Below are positions 1-5,761 of a stretch of 10,183 nt of DNA, one piece after another (within the stretch, counting starts at the first letter, position 1; every line of letters begins with the position of its first letter). This DNA comes from Gemmatimonadota bacterium (GTDB taxonomy: Bacteria; Gemmatimonadota; Gemmatimonadetes; Gemmatimonadales; Gemmatimonadaceae). The notes below the pieces were generated by a model. That model searched no databases and had not been told where the DNA came from. It saw only the letters and a program-made list of their open reading frames with translations. Where the stretch lies: the NCBI GenBank assembly GCA_947457715.1, contig CANGXK010000054.1, forward strand, positions 1 through 10,183. The letters run 5' to 3'. The position numbers and the translations under genes were made by a program.

Positions 1-460
1 CGACGAAGAAGTCCCGACTGCCGAGCGCGATGATTTCGCCGACGCCGACATTGATGCCGGGTGCCTGCCGCTCGGCAAAGGAATCCGTCGGCCCGTTACG
101 CCAGTACCAACCCGCGCCGGCCACGCCATACAGCTCGAGCTTTCGCTCGTGCCGGCGGGTGGTGACGTTGGCAAGGACCGCGCCGACGTGGGTATTCTCC
201 GACGCCATGTCGGGTCGCGCGTCGCGAAACTGTGCGTACATGCCTTCGATGGTCACCCCGACCGGCACGCGGGGGGCGCGCAACCAGAGCGCCCCTTTGA
301 GCGTGACGCTCTCCGCGACATCGCGTCCGAAAGCGCCCGCAGGGATCGCCGTGCCGACAGCGACAGACGGGGCGATGGACCACTGGGCCTGCGCCGGCCG
401 GGCGACAACGAGAGTAGAAGAGCACAACAGCGCGAACACGAGCCTGTGTGTGGAACGCAT
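1..460 (-). CDS. Outer-membrane beta-barrel protein, N-terminal part (cut by window edge)
   Basis: The frame opens at an ATG at 458-460 and stays open for 153 codons to the window edge, so the C-terminus is not seen. Residues 1-25 form a classical Sec signal peptide: basic start, hydrophobic core LVFALLCSSTLVV, AQA cleavage site before QW. The mature part alternates polar and hydrophobic residues with many Gly and aromatics (VAVGTAIPAGAFG, GVTIEGMYAQF, LELYGVAGAGWYW), the look of transmembrane beta-strands and hairpins. A start of Gly-x-x-x-Pro-x-Gly-x-Phe followed by a 'Val-Pro-Val-Gly' strand is typical of small beta-barrel proteins common in Gemmatimonadota and Acidobacteria (family knowledge, not searched). 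A good ribosome site, GGAGAAGG, lies 4 bases upstream of the ATG. It follows the prohibitin-like gene by 77 bp on the same strand and may share its transcript. Transported substrate unknown. Confidence 0.75.
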   Translation of the reverse strand, partial: MRSTHRLVFALLCSSTLVVARPAQAQWSIAPSVAVGTAIPAGAFGRDVAESVTLKGALWLRAPRVPVGVTIEGMYAQFRDARPDMASENTHVGAVLANVTTRRHERKLELYGVAGAGWYWRNGPTDSFAERQAPGINVGVGEIIALGSRDFFV

Positions 461-490
461 ACGACCTTCTCCGGAAGAAATGGTGCGGCT

Positions 491-519
491 CGTCGCGGTC
501 CTGAGTGTGGCACGCGACG
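491..519. other. Inverted repeat between the SPFH gene and the barrel gene
   Basis: CGTCGCG at 491-497 and CGCGACG at 513-519 are perfect 7-bp arms around a 15-base loop. They sit in the 77-bp gap between the two minus-strand genes. No T-run follows, so a factor-independent terminator is not supported. An mRNA processing or attenuating hairpin, or chance in GC-rich DNA, are the options. Confidence 0.25.
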
Positions 520-537
520 ATGGTGCGTACTCCACGA

Positions 538-1470
538 CTACGGCGTGCGCGGCGGCAGCGGCGGCAGTGGGCGCTCAACGCGCCGCGCACCCGGCGCCGG
601 GGTGGACGGTGCACTCAGCGACGCCGAGCCACCTGACGGTGCCGCACGCACCACGGACGCGTCGCCGCCCGCCTCGGCGTTGAGCAGCATCGGCGTTTTG
701 CCGTCGGTCACGATCACCTTGGCGTTCGGGCTCCGCGCCAATTCGCGGAACGCTTCGATCGACTGGTACGAGATGATCGACGGCGTCAGTTCCTGCGCGA
801 TGATGGCCCACGCGTCGCGAATGCCGGTGGCTTCAATCGTGCGCCGCTCGGCCTCCTGGCGTTCACGGTCCAACACGAAGCGCATCTGCTCCGATCGCTG
901 CTCCGCTTCGAGCTTCTCCTCGATGGATCGCGCCAAGTCCGCGGGAAGTCGAATGCTCTTCAGCAGCACCGTCTCCACTTCGAAGCCGCGGGCGTCGAGC
1001 ACCGACATCATCTGGTCCTTGATGGCGCGTTCGATACCGGAGCGTGTGCCGGAGTGCAGATCCTTCGCCATGTAGCGTGACGACACATCGGCCGCCGCCG
1101 AGCGGAAGACCGGGATGATGACGTCTTCTTCGTAACGCAGTCCGCTCGTCTCGAGGATACGTGCGACCTGCTCCGGGCGCGCACGATACAGGATCGACAC
1201 TTCCGCCGACACATTCAAACCTTCGCGGGTCGGCATCTCGAGACGCACCTCGCGGTTCACGACGCGCGATGGCACACGCAGCACGGAGTTGACGCCCGGA
1301 ATCAGCAGCTGTGCGCCGGGCTGCAGCGGACCGCTGGCGACGCGCCCGAAGCGCGTTTTGACGCCGATCTCGTCCTGTCGAATCGTGGCGCACGCCCCGA
1401 GCGGCACCGCCAGCAGCACGGCAAGGGCGACACGGAGGGACGGCACGGGATGGGACCTTGAGATGGACAT
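538..1470 (-). CDS. Prohibitin/SPFH (band 7) family lipoprotein
   Basis: A 310-residue protein. Residues 12-26 are hydrophobic and end in a lipobox LGAC, so Cys27 should be lipidated after export. The SPFH/band 7 domain spans about residues 30-205: the start 'RQDEIGVKTRFGRV', the 'LQPGAQLLIPGVNSV' turn, 'EGLNVSAEVSILYR' and 'GFEVETVLLKSIRLP' are hallmarks of prohibitin-like proteins. A charged helix (about 180-215, rich in Glu, Arg and Gln) follows, as in HflK/HflC and prohibitin where it drives ring assembly, and then 'SPNAKVIVTDG' at 247-257. The last 50 residues are low-complexity Ser/Ala/Pro. Relatives are membrane scaffolds that organise or restrain proteases, but the lipobox implies periplasmic rather than cytoplasmic exposure. 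ATG at 1468-1470; the ribosome site is weak. No protease gene such as ftsH is adjacent. Family assignment is confident; the precise partner is unknown. Confidence 0.9.
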   Translation of the reverse strand: MSISRSHPVPSLRVALAVLLAVPLGACATIRQDEIGVKTRFGRVASGPLQPGAQLLIPGVNSVLRVPSRVVNREVRLEMPTREGLNVSAEVSILYRARPEQVARILETSGLRYEEDVIIPVFRSAAADVSSRYMAKDLHSGTRSGIERAIKDQMMSVLDARGFEVETVLLKSIRLPADLARSIEEKLEAEQRSEQMRFVLDRERQEAERRTIEATGIRDAWAIIAQELTPSIISYQSIEAFRELARSPNAKVIVTDGKTPMLLNAEAGGDASVVRAAPSGGSASLSAPSTPAPGARRVERPLPPLPPRTP

Positions 1471-1687
1471 GAGTGGCTCACGTCGAAAGGTGGCGCGAAG
1501 CGCGAGCAGCTTCGCAATGACAGCGCACGGATGTGCGGTGGATGCGAAGGTCTCGCGCAGTCCGGCTGTCCATCACTGGAGCCGGAGCCCAGCCAACCCG
1601 TGCGCACTCGCGAGCGCAGTCTTGACGGATTGGTTGCACGGGACGCGTCCCGCGGTGCTACTCCCCTTCTCCTCGCAACCTAGGCAC

Positions 1688-1702
1688 GTCCTCCGCGAGG
1701 AC
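1688..1702. other. Short perfect hairpin dyad
   Basis: GTCCTC at 1688-1693 and GAGGAC at 1697-1702 form a 6-bp stem with a 3-base loop (CGC). It lies in the shared upstream region of two divergent genes, 13 bases before a second dyad. Possible operator or transcript hairpin; chance cannot be excluded. Confidence 0.3.
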
Positions 1703-1714
1703 CAGATGCGAGCA

Positions 1715-1736
1715 GATCGATTGTTCAGTGTCGATC
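1715..1736. promoter_or_regulatory. Inverted repeat GATCGA-N10-TCGATC, possible operator
   Basis: GATCGA at 1715-1720 and TCGATC at 1731-1736 are perfect 6-bp arms with a 10-base, AT-richer spacer. The 22-base span fits two successive major grooves, as for a dimeric regulator. It sits at the edge of the least GC-rich patch of the divergent region. The regulator is unknown and no promoter boxes were assigned. Confidence 0.3.
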
Positions 1737-1920
1737 CATAGAGAAAACCGAAGAAAATGCACTCGGGGGGCGCGCTGACATCCCGACCCGGGTTGTCTGG
1801 ACCGGGGCCGGCACCAGTTTGCGTGGACCGCCACGACGCGCGACATTCGACCGGCGGGTCGTCGATCGGCCGCCAGCGCGCGCAAGGCGAACGCCCTCAC
1901 GAAACCCATACCGTCACACG

Positions 1921-2259
1921 ATGCTTCCCTCTCGATTCCGCACGGTCGGTCTGTGCCTGCTCGCGGCGACGTCCACGATGGCCCACGCGCAGTCGGCACG
2001 CACCGCACCATTCAGCACCGCCAGCGGCGAGTGGCCCAGTCACACCGGTGACACGCGCGGCACGCGCTATTCGCCGCTCGAGCAGATCACCGCCGCGAAC
2101 TTCAGCACGCTCGAAGTCGCATGGCGATTCAAGACCGATGCGCTCGGTCCGAGGCCGGAGTTCACGCTGGAGGGCACGCCCCTCATCGTCGGCAACGTGC
2201 TCTACACCACCGCCGGTACGCGCCGCGCGGTCGTAGCCCTCGATGCCGTCACCGCGTAA
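1921..2259 (+). pseudogene. PQQ-dependent dehydrogenase, N-terminal remnant
   Basis: The 112-residue frame starts at ATG 1921. Residues 1-23 are a Sec signal peptide ending AHAQ. What follows reads like the opening of a membrane or periplasmic quinoprotein (glucose/alcohol-type) dehydrogenase: 'GEWPSHTGDTRGTRYSPLEQI', then 'LEVAWRFKTD', 'GPRPEFTLEGTPL' and 'VLYTTAGTRRAVVALDA'. In the family this is the first blade of an eight-bladed PQQ-binding propeller of several hundred residues. Here it ends at TAA 2257-2259, exactly where the relatives read 'DAVTGE'. All PQQ-ligating and catalytic residues would lie in the missing part, so it cannot work as a dehydrogenase. A cytochrome c domain continues at once in the +1 frame. 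I infer an internal deletion of more than 1 kb that also broke the frame; an assembly collapse would look the same. Confidence 0.75.
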
Positions 2260-2611
2260 TCGGACCACGTGGGACAGCGTGTTCTCCGCCCAGCAGGCCG
2301 GGCGCGGGGAGACCACCTACAAGCAGCTCTGCGCGCGCTGTCACATGGAGACGCTCGCCGGTGGCGATGAGGCCGGTGAACTCACCGGCAGCCCGTTCAT
2401 GAGCAGCTGGAACGGGCAGTCGCTCGCCGATCTGCATGAACGCATTCGCACGACGATGCCGACCGATACGGTTGGCGTCTACAGCAGTCAGCAAGTCACC
2501 GACGTCATCGCCTACATGCTGCGTTTCAACGGGTTCCCACCAGGGTCGGTGGAACTCACGCACACGAACGACGCCCTCAAAAGCATTCGCTTTGTGACCT
2601 CGAAACCCTGA
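2243..2611 (+). pseudogene. Cytochrome c domain fragment (C-terminal part of the broken locus)
   Basis: This 122-residue frame, if started at ATG 2243, overlaps the end of the propeller fragment by 17 bases in the +1 frame. From residue 10 it is a standard class I cytochrome c domain: 'WDSVFSAQQAGRGETTYKQL', the covalent haem motif CARCH (Cys30, Cys33, His34), 'LAGGDEAGELTG', 'SSWNGQSLADLHERIRTTMP' with Met72 a likely axial ligand, and a closing helix 'VTDVIAYMLRFNGFP'. Such domains are fused to, or encoded beside, PQQ dehydrogenases and take electrons from them. There is no signal peptide, so this frame alone could not reach the periplasm for haem attachment, and no ribosome site precedes 2243. 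An in-frame stop lies just upstream at 2234-2236. A +1 frameshift from the upstream frame would restore an exported fusion, but decay after deletion is simpler. Confidence 0.7.
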
Positions 2612-2637
2612 GGAGCCTGCCCTTCGGGGCCGGCTCC
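2612..2637. terminator. Hairpin between convergent genes, possible two-way terminator
   Basis: GGAGCC at 2612-2617 and GGCTCC at 2632-2637 pair perfectly, with an inner CCC/GGG stem around a TTC loop and a small internal loop. It starts directly after the cytochrome fragment stop and ends 7 bases before the hydrolase stop on the other strand. The position suits a shared terminator. A T-run is missing on both sides, so it would be weak or factor-assisted. Confidence 0.5.
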
Positions 2638-2644
2638 CGGCGGA

Positions 2645-3487
2645 TCAGGCGTCGCGCAGGAACGACGTGAGATCGCGGCGGAAGCGCTCCGCGAACGCGT
2701 AGGTGCGCTGCGGAAAATGATCCGAACCCACGTAGTGCGTGATCTCGAGCGTTGGATTCACCGCCAGAATCACGTCGGCGTGCTCATCGACGAATGCCGC
2801 TCCCAGCGATGCGTCACAGCGAATCAATCGCGTGGGTCGACGAAACGGCTGGGTCGTGTCAATCGACGCGAACATCTCCTGCACCGGCAGTCCCCAGCAC
2901 GCCGGATCCTGACGCTGCAACGCCGACGCATGACTCAGGATCTGCCGATGTCCCATGTGATCGGCGAACACGCCGCCCGACGGATGCGGCGTATTCGCGA
3001 TTGCCGCATACCAGTCATCGAGTGGTGCTTGCGCCGCACGCAGCTGCGTGATCAAGCCGATCAGCAGCGCAAACCGACGGGGATACACCGTCCGGTGGAA
3101 CTCTTCGGGAATGCCGAAATACCAGGCCGGGTCCAGCATCAGGACGGAGTGCACCAGTGCGTCATCACGCTGCGCGAGCGCACCGGCCACCACGCCACCG
3201 AGCGAATGCCCCACGATGCGGGTCGGCGCGCCGATGGCGGCGAGTATCGCAGTAGCGTCGGACACGTAGTCCGCAATGCCATAGCGTTCGGCGCGCGCCG
3301 AGTGGCCGTGTCCACGAAAGTCCAGCGCGTACACGCGATAGCGATCACTCAGCTCCACCGCCCAATCATACCAGACGTCACGGCTGTTGCTGATCCCGTG
3401 CATCAGCAACACCGGGGGCAACTCCGGGCGGCCGTACACGGACGCGGCGAGCGCCACACCGGCATTGTCGATCGTGATGTCGTTCAT
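2645..3487 (-). CDS. Alpha/beta hydrolase fold protein
   Basis: A 280-residue single-domain enzyme with the usual length for the family. Visible landmarks: the oxyanion-loop motif 'LLMHGISNSRDVW' (His30-Gly31), 'ALDFRGHGHS' after strand 4, the nucleophile elbow GHSLGG with Ser95, a probable acid in 'IRCDASLG' (Asp225) and the catalytic His257 in 'GSDHFPQ'. The triad is therefore complete. No signal peptide, so it is cytoplasmic. Likely reaction: hydrolysis of an ester or related bond; the substrate cannot be read from sequence. I chose ATG at 3485-3487 because the fold begins right after it ('MNDITIDNAGVALAASVYG'); a TTG at 3518-3520 would add 11 residues with no family-like content. It is convergent with the cytochrome fragment and divergent from the bciA-like gene, with 90 bases between the two starts. 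A BchO-type role was considered and not supported. Confidence 0.88.
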   Translation of the reverse strand: MNDITIDNAGVALAASVYGRPELPPVLLMHGISNSRDVWYDWAVELSDRYRVYALDFRGHGHSARAERYGIADYVSDATAILAAIGAPTRIVGHSLGGVVAGALAQRDDALVHSVLMLDPAWYFGIPEEFHRTVYPRRFALLIGLITQLRAAQAPLDDWYAAIANTPHPSGGVFADHMGHRQILSHASALQRQDPACWGLPVQEMFASIDTTQPFRRPTRLIRCDASLGAAFVDEHADVILAVNPTLEITHYVGSDHFPQRTYAFAERFRRDLTSFLRDA

Positions 3488-3577
3488 GGGCGTCCGTGGG
3501 CAAAGGGAGAGAGGGTGCAAACTACGCGCGTCACTTCCGCATTCCCAGCGGACGCGATACGGCGCATCTTTCCGGAC

Positions 3578-4567
3578 ATGACGTCACGCCCGCCGCTTCG
3601 CGTGTTCATGCTCGGCGCCACCGGCACCATCGGTCGCGCCACCGTTCGGGCGCTCGTCCGCCACGGACACGAGGTCGTCTGCTTCGGTCGTCCCCGTCGC
3701 ATCGGCGGCCGTGCACCCGTGACGACCAGCGCCGGTGTCACCATGCGTGAAGGCGACGTCGGCGACCCGGTGTCGGTCGCCCGCGATGGCTTCAAGGGCG
3801 AGCACTTCGATGCCGTCGTCTCCTGCATGGCGTCGCGCACCGGCACCCCGCGCGATGCGTGGGCCATCGACCATCAGGCGCATGTGCATGTACTCGAGGC
3901 TGCGAAGGCCGCGGGCGTGCCGCAGATGGTGTTGCTGTCGGCCATCTGCGTGCAGAAGCCGCTGCTGGCCTTCCAGCAGGCCAAGCTGGCGTTCGAGCAG
4001 GCGCTGATCGACTCCGGACTGACCTGGTCCATCGTGCGCCCGACGGCATTCTTCAAATCGCTGGCAGGGCAGGTCGAGCGCGTGAAGCGCGGGAAGCCGT
4101 TCCTGATCTTCGGTGACGGCACGCTCACCGCCTGCAAGCCGATCAGCGACGACGACCTCGCAGAGTTCATCGTGTCCTGTCTCGAGGACCCGGCGCGGCA
4201 GAACCGCGTGCTCCCCATCGGTGGTCCGGGCGAGGCACAGACCCCGCGTCAGCAGGGCGAGCAGCTCTTCGCCTTGCTCGGACGCGAGCCGCGCTTCAAG
4301 CAGGTGCCGGTGGCGCTTCTCGACACGATCATCAGGGTGCTCACCCTTCTTGGCCGCGTGATTCCGCCGCTGGCCGACAAGGCGCAGCTCGCGCGCATCG
4401 GGCGCTACTACGCCACGGAATCGATGCTCGTGTGGGACGCGGAGCACGCGCGCTATGATGCCGACGCCACGCCGTCGACCGGACACGACACGCTCACGGA
4501 ATTCTTCGCCAAGCGGTTGCGCGGTGACGCGCATGACGATCGCGGCGAACACGCGGTGTTCACGTGA
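3578..4567 (+). CDS. bciA: Divinyl chlorophyllide 8-vinyl reductase (BciA-type)
   Basis: A 329-residue NAD(P)H-binding protein of the atypical short-chain dehydrogenase (NmrA-like) type. The dinucleotide motif GATGTIG is at residues 13-19. The rest carries a run of signatures I recognise from BciA and plant DVR: 'VVSCMASRTG', 'LLSAICVQKPLLAFQQAKL' (119-137), 'RPTAFFKSLAGQVE' (154-167), 'FGDGTLTACKPISDDDLA' (178-195), 'VLPIGGPGEAQTPRQQGE' (211-228), 'LGREPRF', and 'IGRYYATESML' then 'TPSTGHDTL' near the end. These enzymes reduce the 8-vinyl group of divinyl (proto)chlorophyllide with NADPH, a late step of (bacterio)chlorophyll synthesis in the cytoplasm. No internal break is seen. ATG 3578 starts just before the Rossmann strand; an in-frame GTG at 3515, preceded by AAAGGGAG, would add 21 residues. 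No other pigment gene lies in the window. Function is inferred from motifs; another reductase of the same fold is possible but less likely. Confidence 0.85.
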   Translation: MTSRPPLRVFMLGATGTIGRATVRALVRHGHEVVCFGRPRRIGGRAPVTTSAGVTMREGDVGDPVSVARDGFKGEHFDAVVSCMASRTGTPRDAWAIDHQAHVHVLEAAKAAGVPQMVLLSAICVQKPLLAFQQAKLAFEQALIDSGLTWSIVRPTAFFKSLAGQVERVKRGKPFLIFGDGTLTACKPISDDDLAEFIVSCLEDPARQNRVLPIGGPGEAQTPRQQGEQLFALLGREPRFKQVPVALLDTIIRVLTLLGRVIPPLADKAQLARIGRYYATESMLVWDAEHARYDADATPSTGHDTLTEFFAKRLRGDAHDDRGEHAVFT

Positions 4568-4580
4568 TGCAACGCCCCGC

Positions 4581-5141
4581 CTAGCGGAGCCCGCGCACGA
4601 ACTGCAGATACACGGCGCGCTGCGCGTCCACCGCCGCCACCGGACCGAAGCACTGAAAGAACAGCGTCCCGCGCGGCGTCTCGGCCACCACGGCAATCAG
4701 CTTGTGCCCGGGACGTGCCGCATCGGGCGCTGAACCCGCGCCCGTGCCGCGCGCATAGGTGCCACTGTACTCGGCGATCGTGAGTGGGAACGCACCCGTC
4801 GTATCGCGGCGCACCGTCTCCGCCACCGGGCCGCCGGCGGGATTGCTGAACTGACTCTTCCATCGGTCCAGATTCGCCTGCGACGAGCCCCCCTGCCCCG
4901 GACCGAAAAAGTACACCACGATCTCCACGGGAGTCGCGCGACCGGTCGCCGGCACGCGATACTCCGCGAGACGCATGGTGGACGACGGCGCGGCCGCGAC
5001 CCATCCCGCCGGCACGGTGGTGCGGTACTCGAGGAAGGACGCCGCTGCCGGCACCGTCGCGGCCCTCTGTGCACGAAGGGACGCGGCCGGTACGACCGCC
5101 GTTACGGTCACGGTGAGGAACAGGAGGCGAAGCGCGTTCAT
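4581..5141 (-). CDS. Secreted protein of unknown function
   Basis: A 186-residue protein with a clear Sec signal peptide (residues 1-24, 'LLFLTVTVTAVVPAASLRA', cut before Gln25), so the mature form is periplasmic or outer-surface. I do not recognise a named domain. The mature part has a pattern I associate with uncharacterised exported proteins of Acidobacteria and Planctomycetes: 'PAGWVAAAPSSTMRLAEYRV', then 'VEIVVYFFGPGQGGSSQANL' and 'DRWKSQFSNPAGGP', later 'ETPRGTLFFQCFGP' and a closing helix 'AQRAVYLQFVRGL'. This is a compact alpha/beta layout, and no catalytic motif stands out. It ends 13 bases from the convergent bciA-like gene and is transcribed away from the YccF-like gene. Start ATG at 5139-5141; the ribosome site is weak (GAG about 6 bases upstream). 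Confidence 0.8.
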   Translation of the reverse strand: MNALRLLFLTVTVTAVVPAASLRAQRAATVPAAASFLEYRTTVPAGWVAAAPSSTMRLAEYRVPATGRATPVEIVVYFFGPGQGGSSQANLDRWKSQFSNPAGGPVAETVRRDTTGAFPLTIAEYSGTYARGTGAGSAPDAARPGHKLIAVVAETPRGTLFFQCFGPVAAVDAQRAVYLQFVRGLR

Positions 5142-5174
5142 CGGAGCTCAGGCGAAGGGAGAGTCAGTCGGCGC

Positions 5175-5203
5175 AACGTACCATTTCCTGCAATCTGAAG
5201 CAA
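5175..5203 (-). promoter_or_regulatory. Weak sigma70-like promoter candidate for the secreted-protein gene
   Basis: Read on the minus strand, TTGCTT (5203-5198) and TACGTT (5180-5175) are separated by exactly 17 bases, in the least GC-rich part of the 124-bp divergent region. Each box matches the consensus at 3 of 6 positions. Transcription would start near 5168, leaving a leader of about 27 bases before ATG 5141. Weak evidence, based on spacing and placement. Confidence 0.22.
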
Positions 5204-5265
5204 AAGCGTCTGAATCGCCGTATGGTCCATCACGCCTACGCGGCCTTCTCCATCCGAGCCATTCC

Positions 5266-5655
5266 GTGACCCTGCTGCTCAACATCCTGTGGTTCATTTT
5301 CGGCGGCGGTCTCGTTGCCGGCATCGCCTGGCTGCTCCTCGGCCTGCTGCTCGCCATCACCGTGGTCGGCATTCCATTCGCCGTGGCGGCATTCCGCATC
5401 GCCGGCTTCGCCGCCTGGCCCTTCGGCCGCACGCTCGTCGACGCGCGGACCGTGGGCGAAGAGCAGATCGTCGGCACGGGCATCGCGAATCTCCTCTGGA
5501 TCGTCTTCGCCGGCATCTGGCTCTGGATCTCGCATGTGCTCGCCGGCATTGCGTACTGCGTTACGATCATCGGCATCCCGTTCGGCTTCGCGCACTTCCG
5601 GCTGGCCGCCGTGTCGTTCGCCCCACTTGGCAAGCGCGCCATCGACCTACCGTAA
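5266..5655 (+). CDS. YccF-like (DUF307) inner-membrane protein
   Basis: A 129-residue, strongly hydrophobic protein with two copies of one unit. The first has 'LLNILWFIFGGGLVAGIAWL', then 'GIPFAVAAFRIAGFAAWPFG'; the second has 'IANLLWIVFAGIWLWISHVL', then 'GIPFGFAHFRLAAVSFAPLG'. This duplicated membrane unit ending in Pro-Phe/Leu-Gly is the YccF domain architecture, and the length is near the family's usual 120-150 residues. Members are inner-membrane proteins of unknown function. The start is GTG 5266, chosen because the family-like sequence begins there (VTLLLNILWF) and no ATG, GTG or TTG in this frame lies between about 5156 and 5266. The frame is open much further upstream, but that part is not protein-like. 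No clear ribosome site is seen. Confidence 0.82.
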   Translation: MTLLLNILWFIFGGGLVAGIAWLLLGLLLAITVVGIPFAVAAFRIAGFAAWPFGRTLVDARTVGEEQIVGTGIANLLWIVFAGIWLWISHVLAGIAYCVTIIGIPFGFAHFRLAAVSFAPLGKRAIDLP

Positions 5656-5700
5656 CTCGGTTGCAGTCCACGATGAGCGTCGGGTAGCGGCCACCCGCAG

Positions 5701-5723
5701 GGACCCGCATCTTCCGCGGGTCC
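5701..5723. terminator. Strong GC hairpin after the YccF-like gene
   Basis: GGACCCGC at 5701-5708 and GCGGGTCC at 5716-5723 form a perfect 8-bp stem with a 7-base loop (ATCTTCC). It lies 45 bases after the YccF-like stop and 38 bases before the amidase start. It could end the upstream transcript or act as a leader hairpin for the amidase. No T-run follows. Confidence 0.4.
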
Positions 5724-5761
5724 GATACACCTGCCGGCCAGGAATCCCCGCGACCCACGCC

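Larger units (their letters stand above)
1471..1920. other. Gene-free divergent upstream region
   Basis: These 450 bases separate the start of the SPFH lipoprotein gene (minus) from the start of the PQQ-dehydrogenase remnant (plus). Short reading frames run through it on both strands, but none has a family-like protein, a ribosome site or conserved-looking composition. It contains two small dyads (listed separately) and a less GC-rich patch at about 1715-1757, the most promoter-like stretch here. I could not fix -35/-10 boxes with confidence. No tRNA-like or repeat-array structure is visible. Confidence 0.5.

Noticed and set aside
69..1075. Long plus-strand frames (for example 149-1075) opposite the barrel and prohibitin genes.
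   Set aside because: They are shadows of well-supported minus-strand genes and have no domain-like sequence.
1658..2011. A 117-codon minus-strand frame in the intergenic region.
   Set aside because: It overlaps the start of the PQQ-dehydrogenase remnant, has no ribosome site and no recognisable composition; most likely a chance frame.
2645..3487. The alpha/beta hydrolase beside bciA as BchO, the hydrolase of photosynthesis gene clusters.
   Set aside because: Only general alpha/beta-hydrolase motifs are visible, I could not see BchO-specific sequence, and no magnesium-chelatase gene is nearby.
2717..3577. The bciA reading frame stays open for 287 further codons upstream, antisense to the hydrolase.
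   Set aside because: The extension is Arg/His/Ala-rich with no family-like sequence and lies exactly opposite a well-supported hydrolase. High-GC codon bias commonly leaves such antisense frames open.
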